Of a stretch of 64,000 nt of DNA, positions 55,581-64,000 are shown one piece after another. The notes beneath the pieces were generated by a model. It was not told the origin of the DNA, did not search any database, and saw nothing but the letters and a program-made list of their open reading frames with translations. This DNA is from AV80 sp035536995 (GTDB lineage: Bacteria > Verrucomicrobiota > Verrucomicrobiia > Chthoniobacterales > UBA10450). A program made the position numbers and the translations under genes. Each line of letters begins with the position of its first letter. Within the stretch, counting starts at the first letter, position 1. The stretch lies in the NCBI GenBank assembly GCA_035536995.1, contig DATLNB010000025.1, forward strand, positions 11,505 to 75,504, in the 5' to 3' direction.

Positions 55581-56222
55581 ATGGACCGGAGACGATTTCT
55601 TGAAACTTCCGGTAAGCTGGCCTGTGGATTAACTGGAACCGCTTCCCTGCTTACGCTGGCCCCCGCGCCTGCCCACGCGGCTGCGGATGAAGCGGAACGG
55701 GGCCCGAACATCATCGGGCCGCGTCCGCCGTTTTCTCCCCAGATCGGGACCTTAATTTCGATGCTCAATTGGATGCGGCGGGCGATCTTGAACCCGGTCC
55801 AGGGACTCAGCGTTGCGCAACTCGATTATCTCCACGACGAGAAAGCGAATACGATCGGAGCGCTGCTCCATCACCTGGCCGCGATCGAACGATATTATCA
55901 GCTCCACACTTTCGAGGGAAAAAAATGGGGCGATTGGGACGAGGCCACGAAAAGGCGCTGGGATGCAGCTGCAGACCTCGGCGACGCAGCCCGTAAAGAG
56001 ATCAAGGGAAACAAGCTCGGGCATTACCTGGACATTCTGAAGGAAGTGCGGGAGCACACCCTGGCGGAGCTTCGCAAACGGGACGACGCCTGGCTCATGC
56101 AGGTCATCCCCAATTCGGGGTCGGCGCCAATGAATCATTACTGCGCCTGGTTTCACGTCTGCGAACACGAATCGAACCACAACGGCCAGGTGAAATGGCT
56201 CAAAGCCCGGCTGCCGGGTTGA
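55581..56222 (+). CDS. Tat-exported DinB-like protein
   Basis: 213 residues. A twin-arginine leader (MDRRRFLETSG, then an Ala/Leu-rich core up to about residue 34) is followed by a four-helix DinB/YfiT-like bundle. Its likely metal ligands are His in LLHHLAAIERYY and two His in CEHESNHNGQVKWL. The superfamily covers metal-dependent thiol transferases and many unknowns. Gene spacing suggests co-transcription with thyA. Function unknown. Confidence 0.82.
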   Translation: MDRRRFLETSGKLACGLTGTASLLTLAPAPAHAAADEAERGPNIIGPRPPFSPQIGTLISMLNWMRRAILNPVQGLSVAQLDYLHDEKANTIGALLHHLAAIERYYQLHTFEGKKWGDWDEATKRRWDAAADLGDAARKEIKGNKLGHYLDILKEVREHTLAELRKRDDAWLMQVIPNSGSAPMNHYCAWFHVCEHESNHNGQVKWLKARLPG

Positions 56223-56288
56223 GCCTCAATTGTAACCAGACACGCATTCTTCGAATTTCCGCCCGGTCCTGCCGTCCAAACTCGGCCC

Positions 56289-56984
56289 ATGAATGCAAGA
56301 GCTGTAGCGACGGCGCTCCGTCGCCGGACCAACGCGCCGATTTCAGCCAGACCTGGTTACGGCAACAAAGTGCTGGCGCTACGGCGCTGGGTTTGGCTCC
56401 TCTGCCTGGCCACGATGGTGATCGCCGTGTCACCCGCCGACGCTCAATCGCCTTACCGGGTCGAAATCGACTTGGAACAGCAGACCGCTTACCTCATTAA
56501 CGGGCGGCGGGTTGTCCTGGCCACCCCAATCTCGACCGGGCGCTCCGGACATCTCACCGACTCCGGGTCGTTTAAGATCATCGAGAAAGAGCGGAACCAT
56601 TTCTCATCGCTCTACGGAAAGATCGTCGATCGGAATGGCCGCACGGTCGTGGCCGACGCCGATGCCGACATGACAGTCCCGCGCGGCGGGAAATTTCTGC
56701 CGGCCCCGATGCGCTATTTCATGCGGTTCGATGGAGCAGTCGGGATGCATGCCGGGTATTTGCCCGGTTATCCGGCGTCGCACGGCTGCGTCCGCCTGCC
56801 GGAGCAAAACGCGATTGTATTTTTCAATGCCGTTGAAGTGGGAACACCCGTCCACGTTTTCGGAAGAACGGCAGGAACCCGGAAATATTTCCGTTACGGC
56901 CCGCAGCCCGCGCGGCCCCTTTATCAAAGGCCGGCTCGTCCAAGGTTTAATCCCCAAACCGAGAGCTTTTTTGGACCACGCTGA
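56289..56984 (+). CDS. L,D-transpeptidase (YkuD domain)
   Basis: 231 residues from the ATG at 56289; a GTG at 56370 just before the hydrophobic leader (LRRWVWLLCLATMVIA) is an alternative, as the extra N-terminus is coded partly by a repeat-like palindrome. The YkuD catalytic motif HAGYLPGYPASHGCVRLP gives the His and Cys. It makes 3-3 cross-links in peptidoglycan or anchors proteins to it. The C-terminal tail is Pro/Arg-rich. Confidence 0.9.
   Translation: MNARAVATALRRRTNAPISARPGYGNKVLALRRWVWLLCLATMVIAVSPADAQSPYRVEIDLEQQTAYLINGRRVVLATPISTGRSGHLTDSGSFKIIEKERNHFSSLYGKIVDRNGRTVVADADADMTVPRGGKFLPAPMRYFMRFDGAVGMHAGYLPGYPASHGCVRLPEQNAIVFFNAVEVGTPVHVFGRTAGTRKYFRYGPQPARPLYQRPARPRFNPQTESFFGPR
56299..56329. 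repeat. Family A-like palindrome in the L,D-transpeptidase 5' region
   Basis: GCTGTAGCGACGGCGCTCCG followed by TCGCCGG forms a stem GCGACGGCGCTCCGTCGC. It is either translated as the N-terminal RAVATALRRR or is leader sequence if translation starts at 56370. Confidence 0.6.
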
Positions 56985-57161
56985 ATCCAGAGTCAGCGGG
57001 ACGCGCTCCGGATTCCTGGAATTGTGATCCTGAGCGTAGCGAAGGATCTCTAAATATTTCTGGCGTCAGCCCGGCTGAAATAGTCAGGGCTGTTTCTCCC
57101 GCCCAGGGGAATCAACATGACAGGTCCGATGGTCGCGGCGCCGGAGGCCCCGACCGGCGGA
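56985..57161. other. Gap between convergent L,D-transpeptidase and Prc genes
   Basis: No gene supported. It contains GATCCTGAGCGTAGCGAAGG (57026-57045), a short palindromic sequence, and no T-rich terminator was recognised. Confidence 0.5.
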
Positions 57162-59372
57162 CTAGTTCGCGGCCGGCGTAGAGGTCGTGCTGGCGGTGGT
57201 CGGCGCCCGGTTCAGATCAACGAGGTCCTTCAGGATATTGAGGGTCTCGTCTCGCTCAGGATCGATGGCAGGCTCTTTCGTCCCGTCATCGAGGATCCCG
57301 GCAGTCTCCGAATCGGAATCAGTGGCCGCTTCCGGCGCGACTTTGTTCGCGTTCTTTTTGTTCGCCGCGAGTTTACCCGGGAAAAGGATCGGCTGGATGT
57401 TCGGCTTATCCACGTTGTCGAGGGTGAGCCGGATCATTTGCATCTGTTCGTCATTCCGGGCGAGACGTTCCGCTGCGCGGGTTTCCTTTCGGAGTTTATC
57501 CTGTTCCAGCTCGGTTTTCCGGGTGTCTTCATTCAGCGAGATCCGGTTCTCATCGAGGCGTTTGCGGAGACGCTCCATGTCTTCCATGACGTACTTGAAC
57601 TCGGGATTGGTCTGGACCCGCACGTCAGAGCGGCGCTTGAGCTCGTCGATGAAAAGGCCGCGGCCTTCCGCCCATTTTGTGAATCGGGCTTTCGGGACCT
57701 CGTCGTAGGGCAGGCAGTTTTTCAGAGCGCCCTCCCCGAACTCCGGGAGATCGCTCAAGGTCGGCAGAACGATGTCAGACGCCACTCCATGGAGCTGGGT
57801 CGAACCGCCAGCTACCCGATAGAATTTCTGGATGGTCAATTTCAGTGCGCCATCCTCCTGGGAACGGCTGCCGAGCAGGGAGGTGAACCGCCCGATCTCG
57901 AGGATCGTCTGGACCGTTCCTTTCCCGAAGGTGTTCTTGTCGCCGACTACGACCGCGCGTCCATAATCCTGAAGCGCTGCCGCGAAAATCTCGCTGGCCG
58001 AAGCGCTCTGCCGGCTGGTCAGCACGATCATCGGGCCGTTGTAGGCGATGCCCGGGTCGGGGTCGCTCGAGACAACGATGTTTCCGTTAGAGCTTTTCGT
58101 CTGGACGATCGGACCGGATTTCAAAAAGAGGCCGGTCAACGCGATGGCTTCTTCGAGCGAGCCGCCGCCGTTCCGCCGCAGATCCACGACCAGCCCGGAG
58201 ATGTTTTCTTTCTTCAGCCGTTTCAGCAGCATGAGCACGTCCTTGGTCGTGCTCTTCTGGTGCTTGTCCATGTCCGCATAAAAAGAGGGCAACGTGATCC
58301 AGCCCAGCTTCACCGGGTCGCCGTTGTCGTTCTTCTTGATGATGACGTCGGCCCGCGCTTCCTGGTCTTTCAATTTAATTTCGTCGCGGACCAGCTCGAC
58401 CGTCTTTCGCTTGGAGGGATCGGGAGAATCAGCCGGGATAACCAGGAGCCGCACATGCGTGCCTTTTTTCCCGCGGATCTGCTCGACCACCTTGTCGAGG
58501 CGCATATCGCGGACATCGACGAACTCGGTGTTACCCTGGGCCACTGCCGAGATGCGATCGCCGACTTTGAGCCGGCCGTCGGTTTGGGCGGGACCGCCCG
58601 CAACCAGGCTCTCGATCTTGGCATAACCGTCTTCTGTCCGAAGCATCGCGCCGATTCCAACGAGGGAGAGGCCCATGTTGATGCTGAAATTCTTCAGGTC
58701 GGCCTTGCTCAGGTATTCTGAGTGCGGGTCATACGACTGGGCCAGCGCATCGAGGAAAAGTTTGACCTGTTCTTCGCGATCCTGCTCGTGGACCGTCCGG
58801 GCGAGGCGCTCGTAACGACGCGCGATCAATTTCGGGCCGGGCTCAATTGGATGCTCGCTGAGGTGTTCCTGGAGAAGTTCGCTGGCTATCCGGCCGCGCC
58901 AGACTTCATCGGCTTCGGCCCCGTCCTTCGGCCACGGCGCCTTCTGCCGGCTTACCTCGATCGTCCCGTCGTTTTTATAATCCGGCGGATTATTGAGCAG
59001 CTCCTTGATCTTCGCGACTCGTTCGTCGACCCGCTTCAGGTAAAGCTCGTAGATTTCGTGCGCGGGTTTGAGGTTCCCGAGCAAAACATCGTCGTCGAGG
59101 GCCGTCGCGTATTTCGACGTCAACATATCGACGTCCTGCTGGGTGAAAAAGAGGTGACTGAAGTCGAGCAGCTCGAGATAGGTCTTGAGAAACTTTTTCG
59201 AGACGTCGTCATTCAGCGACTGGTGCGTGTAATGCCCTTCTTCGAGGAGCCGACCGACCGAGGTCGTAACGTTACCGGCATCGGATTTCGCGGAAACTAC
59301 CGGCCCGGACGCGAGGGTGACGGCCAAAACCGCCACGGGAAGAATGAAAAGTGAACGGCGGAGTGGCTTCAT
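57162..59372 (-). CDS. prc: Tail-specific (C-terminal processing) protease Prc
   Basis: 736 residues from the ATG at 59372 (signal MKPLRRSLFILPVAVLAVTLA). N-terminal helical domain (DUF3340-like, about 45-235), PDZ (about 245-330), S41 catalytic domain with Ser near 459 (SRQSASASEIF) and Lys near 482 (NTFGKGTVQ), close to the E. coli Prc positions, then a C-terminal helical region rich in Arg/Glu. It cuts proteins from their C-terminal tail in the periplasm. The C-terminus ends in a Thr/Ser/Ala-rich tail. Confidence 0.96.
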   Translation of the reverse strand: MKPLRRSLFILPVAVLAVTLASGPVVSAKSDAGNVTTSVGRLLEEGHYTHQSLNDDVSKKFLKTYLELLDFSHLFFTQQDVDMLTSKYATALDDDVLLGNLKPAHEIYELYLKRVDERVAKIKELLNNPPDYKNDGTIEVSRQKAPWPKDGAEADEVWRGRIASELLQEHLSEHPIEPGPKLIARRYERLARTVHEQDREEQVKLFLDALAQSYDPHSEYLSKADLKNFSINMGLSLVGIGAMLRTEDGYAKIESLVAGGPAQTDGRLKVGDRISAVAQGNTEFVDVRDMRLDKVVEQIRGKKGTHVRLLVIPADSPDPSKRKTVELVRDEIKLKDQEARADVIIKKNDNGDPVKLGWITLPSFYADMDKHQKSTTKDVLMLLKRLKKENISGLVVDLRRNGGGSLEEAIALTGLFLKSGPIVQTKSSNGNIVVSSDPDPGIAYNGPMIVLTSRQSASASEIFAAALQDYGRAVVVGDKNTFGKGTVQTILEIGRFTSLLGSRSQEDGALKLTIQKFYRVAGGSTQLHGVASDIVLPTLSDLPEFGEGALKNCLPYDEVPKARFTKWAEGRGLFIDELKRRSDVRVQTNPEFKYVMEDMERLRKRLDENRISLNEDTRKTELEQDKLRKETRAAERLARNDEQMQMIRLTLDNVDKPNIQPILFPGKLAANKKNANKVAPEAATDSDSETAGILDDGTKEPAIDPERDETLNILKDLVDLNRAPTTASTTSTPAAN

Positions 59373-59622
59373 TTCGGAAAAAGAGGTTTTGGAAGGTCGC
59401 AGATTAAGGAATGAACGCAAGAAAGCCGAGGTAGAGGTTGGTTTTGTTGATAATGAGACACTCGGCTAAGCGGAACATTCAAAGAACGGCCGGGCGCGCG
59501 GCGTTTGCATGCAGTTTTCATTCCCCTGTCTCCCGGTGTCTGGCCCGGAACAGAGAATCGCAAAGCGCCGGGGCGCCGGACGTCTGGTCGGCGTCAACAA
59601 CCCCGGCTACAGTATCGGCGCG

Positions 59623-60234
59623 ATGCGATACGAGACCTTTTGCGGAGGAGTTTTCGAGACAAACTGCTATGTCATCCACGCCCCGGAGGGACCAATCCTG
59701 TTCGATGCCCCGGATGGCGCCTGCGAATGGCTCGTCTCCAGAGGAATATCTCCCCGGTTGCTCCTGCTAACGCATGGCCACTTCGATCATGTCCCGGATG
59801 TGGCGAAGGTGAAACGACGGTTCGGGTGCCAGATCGGGTGTCACGCCGATACAATTCCAATGATTTCCGATCCCGAGTTTTTCCGAAGCTTCGGGTTCCA
59901 GCTTGAGATCGAGCCGACCGAACCCGATTTCACCATCGACGCAACACCGAGCCGGGACTTCCTCGGTCTTGCGATGGAGGTTCTTGAGGTGCCCGGCCAT
60001 TGCCCGGGCAGCCTTTGTTTTCTCTCCGGCGAGGACAACTTGCTTGTCGGCGGGGATGTCTTGTTCGCAGGGGGAGTCGGCCGATGGGATTTGCCCGGCG
60101 GCGACGGTGAACTGCTCTTTCGCGGGATCCGCGAGAAGCTTTACCCGCTCGGTGACGAGATCACGGTTTTGCCCGGCCACGGGCCGACCACCACGATCGG
60201 CGACGAGCGACGGACCAATCCTTTTGTCCGGTAA
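59623..60234 (+). CDS. MBL-fold metallo-hydrolase, glyoxalase II-like
   Basis: 203 residues from the ATG at 59623. The metal-binding motif THGHFDH (about 50-56), then VPGHCPGS and GGDVLFAGGVGRWD, and PGHGPTTTIG near the C-terminus are those of short glyoxalase II-like hydrolases with two metals. It probably cleaves a thioester or similar. Divergent from prc, with 250 bp between in which I recognise no repeat or gene. Confidence 0.9.
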   Translation: MRYETFCGGVFETNCYVIHAPEGPILFDAPDGACEWLVSRGISPRLLLLTHGHFDHVPDVAKVKRRFGCQIGCHADTIPMISDPEFFRSFGFQLEIEPTEPDFTIDATPSRDFLGLAMEVLEVPGHCPGSLCFLSGEDNLLVGGDVLFAGGVGRWDLPGGDGELLFRGIREKLYPLGDEITVLPGHGPTTTIGDERRTNPFVR

Positions 60235-60301
60235 CCAACCCGTTTATCCGAGCCGAGTCAGCGGACCTTAAGGAGGACCGCTCCTGCTGGCCGGCTTCAG
60301 T

Positions 60302-60700
60302 TTACCGGTAGAACGAGCGATGCGGGCGAGCCCGGAGCCGCACTTCCAGCTCGCGGAGCTGATCGCGCATCCGGTCGATGAGCGAATGAATTCGGAGGCG
60401 ATTAAGCGGGCGTTGCTGCAGCTCGAAGTTCAAATGCTGGCGGTCCCGCACGAGCCGCGAATACTCCCAGCGAGTCTGGCGAAATCCGCCGAAATGCATC
60501 TGGGACTCCACCCGCGAAAAAAGGAGATCAAGCTGGTAAACTTCCGCGCGCAGCTGGCGAAAATCCGTCCAGCGTTCCTGGCGGTCGCGCCGGTCGTTAC
60601 GATAATCGAATCGGCGGCGATCCTCAGAAGCTTGCGAAGCCGGCACCAGGGTTGCGAGTCCCGCGATCGCTATCGTTGCGGTTAAAAGGAATTTTTTCAT
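60302..60700 (-). CDS. Small exported Arg-rich protein
   Basis: 132 residues from the ATG at 60700 (signal MKKFLLTATIAIAGLATLV, cleaved near SQAS). The mature part is very rich in Arg and Gln, with predicted long helices (RQLRAEVYQLDLLFSRVESQ, LIDRMRDQLRELEVRLR) suggesting a coiled coil. No family recognised. A run of As and GG (AAAAGGA) before the ATG is a good ribosome-binding site. Function unknown. Confidence 0.75.
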   Translation of the reverse strand: MKKFLLTATIAIAGLATLVPASQASEDRRRFDYRNDRRDRQERWTDFRQLRAEVYQLDLLFSRVESQMHFGGFRQTRWEYSRLVRDRQHLNFELQQRPLNRLRIHSLIDRMRDQLRELEVRLRARPHRSFYR

Positions 60701-60758
60701 GGCGAAAGGTTGGACGCAACCTGCGGCCCGGCATTCAACCGCGCCCGACCTTTCGCCG

Positions 60759-61646
60759 TTACATACCCGCACCGACGACGAGGAAACTGATGACCACGAT
60801 GTCCTGGACCATGTGAATCGCGAGGGCCCAGAACCAGCCCCGCGTCTCGATCATGCTCCTGGCCCAAATCCAGCCGGCGAAACCCGTCATCAGGACTCCG
60901 ATTGTGCCCGAGGGTTGCCCGTAAAAATGGCCCAGGCCAAAGAACGCGGCGGTTAACAGGACGTTTTCACCCGGCGAAAAAACTTTCCGAAGGTGGGCCA
61001 GGAGAAGGCAGCGGAACTGAAATTCTTCGCTGGCGGCATTGAGGGCGGCGACCGCTACGATCCAGGGGAGGAATTGGATGATGCGGCTACCGGCGCCGAA
61101 GTTCGGGTGGACGGTCAAATAAAGAAACGGCGACATGACGGCCGCAAAGACGACGATGAGCGCCGGGCCGAACCACGTCCATGGGACCGGTTTACGCATG
61201 CCCAGGAACCGAATTGGCTGGGCCGGAGCGTCCAGGTCGCCGTTGCGTAGAAAAAGGTCGCGCCGCGTAATCCCGCTACCAATCAAGGTAAGCGCACCCA
61301 GGACGACACCGGAAAGCGTGAAGGTGCGGACGATGAAAAGCCGCGTGCCCCATCTCGCGCTGTCGGACCACGTCTGGACCGGCTTGGTTCCCGCCATCAT
61401 CGGCGCGATTACGCCCCAGGCGACATTCAATAGTGCGAGGGCCAGAAGAAAACGAGTGAGGGGACGGAGACGAGGGAAGGCCAGAGCGCTAACCGCGATA
61501 ACCAGCGATTCCGCCGTGATTAACCACAGTGAAGCAGCATGCCCGGTTTCCTGCCAGAGGATCTCGGGCAGGGTAGTCGCCAGGACCGCGCCCCACGCAA
61601 TGGCCCGGAGGAATGGTTCGCTGTTTCGAGGGGTGCCTGGGTTCAT
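60759..61646 (-). CDS. CPBP-family intramembrane metalloprotease
   Basis: 295 residues from the ATG at 61646; eight or so helices. CPBP motifs EEFQFRCLL, FGLGHFYG and IHMVQDI carry the Glu, Arg, His and Asp residues. It lies 29 bp downstream of the kinase gene on the same strand, in an operon with kinase and nucleotidyltransferase. Substrate unknown. Confidence 0.85.
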   Translation of the reverse strand: MNPGTPRNSEPFLRAIAWGAVLATTLPEILWQETGHAASLWLITAESLVIAVSALAFPRLRPLTRFLLALALLNVAWGVIAPMMAGTKPVQTWSDSARWGTRLFIVRTFTLSGVVLGALTLIGSGITRRDLFLRNGDLDAPAQPIRFLGMRKPVPWTWFGPALIVVFAAVMSPFLYLTVHPNFGAGSRIIQFLPWIVAVAALNAASEEFQFRCLLLAHLRKVFSPGENVLLTAAFFGLGHFYGQPSGTIGVLMTGFAGWIWARSMIETRGWFWALAIHMVQDIVVISFLVVGAGM

Positions 61647-61675
61647 CGGGCTGGCGGCGTCTCGCCGCCCGGCGC

Positions 61676-62683
61676 TCAGGAGACGCGTTCCAAAGCGTCG
61701 TGCAGCTTCCCAAGATTCGGAATTTCTCCGACCAGCGCGCGTAATGAAGCGAGCGCGGCTGGGATGTGGTCCAGGAAGGCCTTGTTGCCTTTCACAAGAC
61801 CGAGGTATCCGTAAGCGCCCAGCGCCTGCATCAAACGCTGGATCCCGCATAGACGGAAGATGACGCGAAAATCGTCCGCCACTGTGTGGCCTGCGGCCGC
61901 CCGCTGCTCTTCGTAATCCGTAAGCAACTCTTCGCATTCAGGGCGAGAAAAGCTCACGTAGGGATCAAAGAGTAACGACGCCAGGTCGTATTCGGCCAGC
62001 CCCCGCCGCATCCCCTGGAAATCGATGAGGTGCGCCTGGCCGTTCCGAATAATGATGTTCTGGGATTGAAAATCACGATGGACAAGGGCGCGTGGCCGGC
62101 GCGCCAGTTCGTCCGCGATCTGATTGAGCTCCGGCAGCGAGGCAAGGTCAGCCAGGGCCGAAGCCTCCATTCCAAAGAAACGTCCGAGACAGTTCTCGAA
62201 AAAGTAACTTTGCTCCCAACGATAAAGCGCCGCGTCGAACTCGGCGGGCAAGCTGGCCTCGATTGATCTTATGGCGTCGGCCGGCAGGCAATGGAGTTTG
62301 ACGATCTCGCCGAGGGCCGACTCATAGAAGGCCCGCCGGACCATCCAGGTTTCTTCCTGGTAACTCCAGAGATCCGTTTTCCCGAGATCTTCAATCCAGA
62401 TCAGACCTTCCGCTGGATCGTGAAAATAAATCTTCGGCGCCCGAATATCGTGCTGGGCCAGGAATTCGGCGATCGCGACGTAGTGCCGATTTTCTTCCCG
62501 CTCGAGATTGTATTTAACGAGGATAATCGTCTGCTCGGCGGAACAGCGGACCCGATAGAATTTGCGGTCCGACCCGCCCTTCTCGATGGGGGTGATCCTG
62601 ACCTTGGCTTCCTCGAGACGCGGGAAATGAATGCGCGTCTGGCGAAGAAGGAGATCGGTTTTTTTGCTAGATGTCTGTGTCAC
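61676..62683 (-). CDS. Phosphotransferase (APH family), AmgK-like sugar kinase
   Basis: 335 residues from a GTG at 62683, chosen because homology begins soon after (LLLRQTRIHFP) and the gene then overlaps the upstream stop by 17 bp. APH fold with LVHRDFQSQN (catalytic Asp) and LIDFQGMRRGLAEYDLASLL (Mg loop). The adjacent nucleotidyltransferase makes it resemble the AmgK/MurU pair, in which a cell-wall sugar (MurNAc or GlcNAc) is phosphorylated at C1 and then activated. Function inferred from this pairing. Confidence 0.78.
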   Translation of the reverse strand: MTQTSSKKTDLLLRQTRIHFPRLEEAKVRITPIEKGGSDRKFYRVRCSAEQTIILVKYNLEREENRHYVAIAEFLAQHDIRAPKIYFHDPAEGLIWIEDLGKTDLWSYQEETWMVRRAFYESALGEIVKLHCLPADAIRSIEASLPAEFDAALYRWEQSYFFENCLGRFFGMEASALADLASLPELNQIADELARRPRALVHRDFQSQNIIIRNGQAHLIDFQGMRRGLAEYDLASLLFDPYVSFSRPECEELLTDYEEQRAAAGHTVADDFRVIFRLCGIQRLMQALGAYGYLGLVKGNKAFLDHIPAALASLRALVGEIPNLGKLHDALERVS

Positions 62684-63608
62684 TGAATACCCCGTCCGCC
62701 TGGTGATGGGAGCGGACAATACAATTCCGGAGGCGGGCTCGGGAAGCGATTTGTGCGCCCGGCCAGATAATTGTGTTTTCGATGGCAGCTCCGGGGCCGA
62801 CCTTGCATCCGGCCCCGATGGAATAGAAGCCCGAGAGCTGCGCCGATGGGTCGATCTCCGCGTCCGGCGCGATGCGAACCGGCCACCCCGCCGACTCGAC
62901 GTAGGCAGGCCGCCATTCTTCGCGCTCGAGACATTCATGGACCGCGAGATACTCTTTTCGCGACCCGATATTGAACCATTCCCGCTCGTTCAAGATGACG
63001 GCCCCAATCCTGCCACCCTGGCCGATCCAATCCGCCAATATGGGAATATAAGAGACATGCTTGCCGGGAGGGATCCGCTCGAGGATTTTCGGGGTCCAAA
63101 CCGCGATGCCGGCAAAGTCGTAGCGTCCGGGATGACCGTATCGGCTGGTGATATCCACCACGCGATTCCCTTCGAGCGCGACATCTTTGCCGAAGCCAGT
63201 GTCGCGGACCGCCAGGGTCACGTCATTTCCCGCGCGGGAATGTTGCTCGAGCAACCCGCCGAGATCGATGTCCGTCAGGATATCGCCGCTGTAGCTTATG
63301 AAGGGTCCGTCGCGGAGGAGTGACTCGACGTTCTTGATCCCGCCGCCCGTCCCGAGGATCTCCGGCTCGTGGACCAATTTAACGGAGCAGCCGCGATAAT
63401 CACCGTTCGCAAATAATTCCCGGAAGGGCTCCGGCCGATGGTGAGTGTTGATCACGAAGGACCGCACCCCAACGGCGATCAGATGATCGAGCGCGAACGT
63501 GAGCAGCGGCTTTTGGAAAATCGGGATCAACGGCTTGGGAAGATCTTCGGTGAGAGGGCGAAGCCGCGTTCCCAGCCCGGCACCAAGGACAAAGGCCTGT
63601 GTGATCAT
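62667..63608 (-). CDS. Sugar-phosphate nucleotidyltransferase, MurU-like with hexapeptide tail
   Basis: 313 residues from the ATG at 63608. NTP-transferase motif GLGTRLRPLT and LPKPLIPI, with GTGGGIKNV and WFNIGSRKEYL. After about residue 225 comes a hexapeptide-like left-handed beta-helix (APDAEIDPSAQLSGFYSIG, AAIENTIIWPGAQI), absent from MurU of Pseudomonas, like GMP-mannose pyrophosphorylases. It would join NMP to a sugar-1-phosphate made by the overlapping kinase gene. Sugar and nucleotide are uncertain. Confidence 0.8.
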   Translation of the reverse strand: MITQAFVLGAGLGTRLRPLTEDLPKPLIPIFQKPLLTFALDHLIAVGVRSFVINTHHRPEPFRELFANGDYRGCSVKLVHEPEILGTGGGIKNVESLLRDGPFISYSGDILTDIDLGGLLEQHSRAGNDVTLAVRDTGFGKDVALEGNRVVDITSRYGHPGRYDFAGIAVWTPKILERIPPGKHVSYIPILADWIGQGGRIGAVILNEREWFNIGSRKEYLAVHECLEREEWRPAYVESAGWPVRIAPDAEIDPSAQLSGFYSIGAGCKVGPGAAIENTIIWPGAQIASRARLRNCIVRSHHQADGVFSDTDI

Positions 63609-63701
63609 CGGCTTGCTTCGGTAAGGCGAGAGGCTTTCGAACCGGCCGGTCCGCCCTTCCAAGAACTTGTGCAGCTTCCTGAATCTGATAAACCTTCGAC
63701 T

Positions 63702-64000
63702 ATGCCTGAAGAAACGATCTGGCGCGGGTCCGCTTCGCAGCTAAAGAACCTGGGCTGTTTCGTTCTCTGCTTTCTCTTTTGCTGGCTGATCGTCCCCATC
63801 TTCATCGGACTGCGCCGATTCCTGGAAACCAAGAACGAGGTCTTCGAGCTGACCACCGAACGCCTGAAACTGAGCCACGGCATTTTCAGCAAAGTGACCG
63901 AGACCCTTGAACTGTATCGCGTGAAAGACATCGAAGTGCTCCAGCCCTTCCTCTACCGGATGGTTGGCCTGGAAAACATCAAGGTGAACACTTCCGATCT
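63702..64000 (+). CDS. Bacterial PH-domain membrane protein, truncated at window edge
   Basis: The first 99 codons only (MPEETIWRGSASQLKNLG). A membrane helix (about 18-37), then a bacterial PH/YdbS-like domain with NEVFELTTERLKLSHGIF and ELYRVKDIEVLQPF. Homologues are about 150-200 residues. It starts divergently from the nucleotidyltransferase gene with 93 bp between. Function unknown. Confidence 0.75.
   Translation, partial: MPEETIWRGSASQLKNLGCFVLCFLFCWLIVPIFIGLRRFLETKNEVFELTTERLKLSHGIFSKVTETLELYRVKDIEVLQPFLYRMVGLENIKVNTSD

Overview
This GC-rich, gene-dense 64 kb chromosomal window most resembles a soil Verrucomicrobiota genome (Spartobacteria/Chthoniobacterales-like). That placement is inference. 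It rests on gene content (Tricorn-type protease, Asp-box propeller protein, CNB-ferredoxin plus decaheme cytochrome module, archaeal-type ornithine cyclodeaminase) and on very many short palindromic intergenic repeats. No rRNA or tRNA gene was recognised.

Layout. 1-4.9 kb: aldo/keto reductase (runs off the left edge), CusRS-like two-component system, rhodanese, SufE. 4.9-11.8 kb: carB, whose frame contains a complete REP-associated tyrosine transposase (RAYT), then two tandem cyclophilins, N-carbamoylputrescine amidase and SodC. 11.9-17.7 kb: OB/HD nuclease, orphan DNA methyltransferase, thiG, two tiny coupled ORFs, and an ornithine cyclodeaminase plus arginine-dihydrolase-like pair. 17.8-25 kb: PolX, lytic transglycosylase, PriA, Deg-type protease and a second RAYT amid its probable repeats. 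25.4-28.3 kb: NitT/TauT-type ABC transporter. 28.5-33.3 kb: redox module of a CNB-4Fe4S protein, a histidine-bearing membrane protein and a decaheme cytochrome c. 33.4-43 kb: TMEM175-like channel, CPBP protease, HD hydrolase, GNAT, Tricorn homologue, small membrane proteins, pseudokinase. 43.2-50.7 kb: propeller protein, LolA-like protein, LLM oxidoreductase, zinc alcohol dehydrogenase. 50.7-64 kb: EamA transporter, CYTH protein, a lipid-phosphate operon (DGK, metallophosphoesterase, PAP2), thyA, DinB, L,D-transpeptidase, Prc, MBL hydrolase, a sugar kinase/nucleotidyltransferase operon with a CPBP protease, and a truncated PH-domain protein.

The strongest theme is repeat biology. At least seven repeat families occupy the gaps. 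Two families have a RAYT in the window. Repeats enter coding sequence in frame in carB, in polX and in the second RAYT. Repeat sequence also supplies stop codons: five proteins end in Leu-stop read from CTGTAG at a repeat edge, and two convergent genes both end in ATG-GAG-TAA from one repeat. Second themes are the redox module and the split arginine-catabolic pair, which has the two halves of cyanobacterial AgrE as separate, reordered genes.
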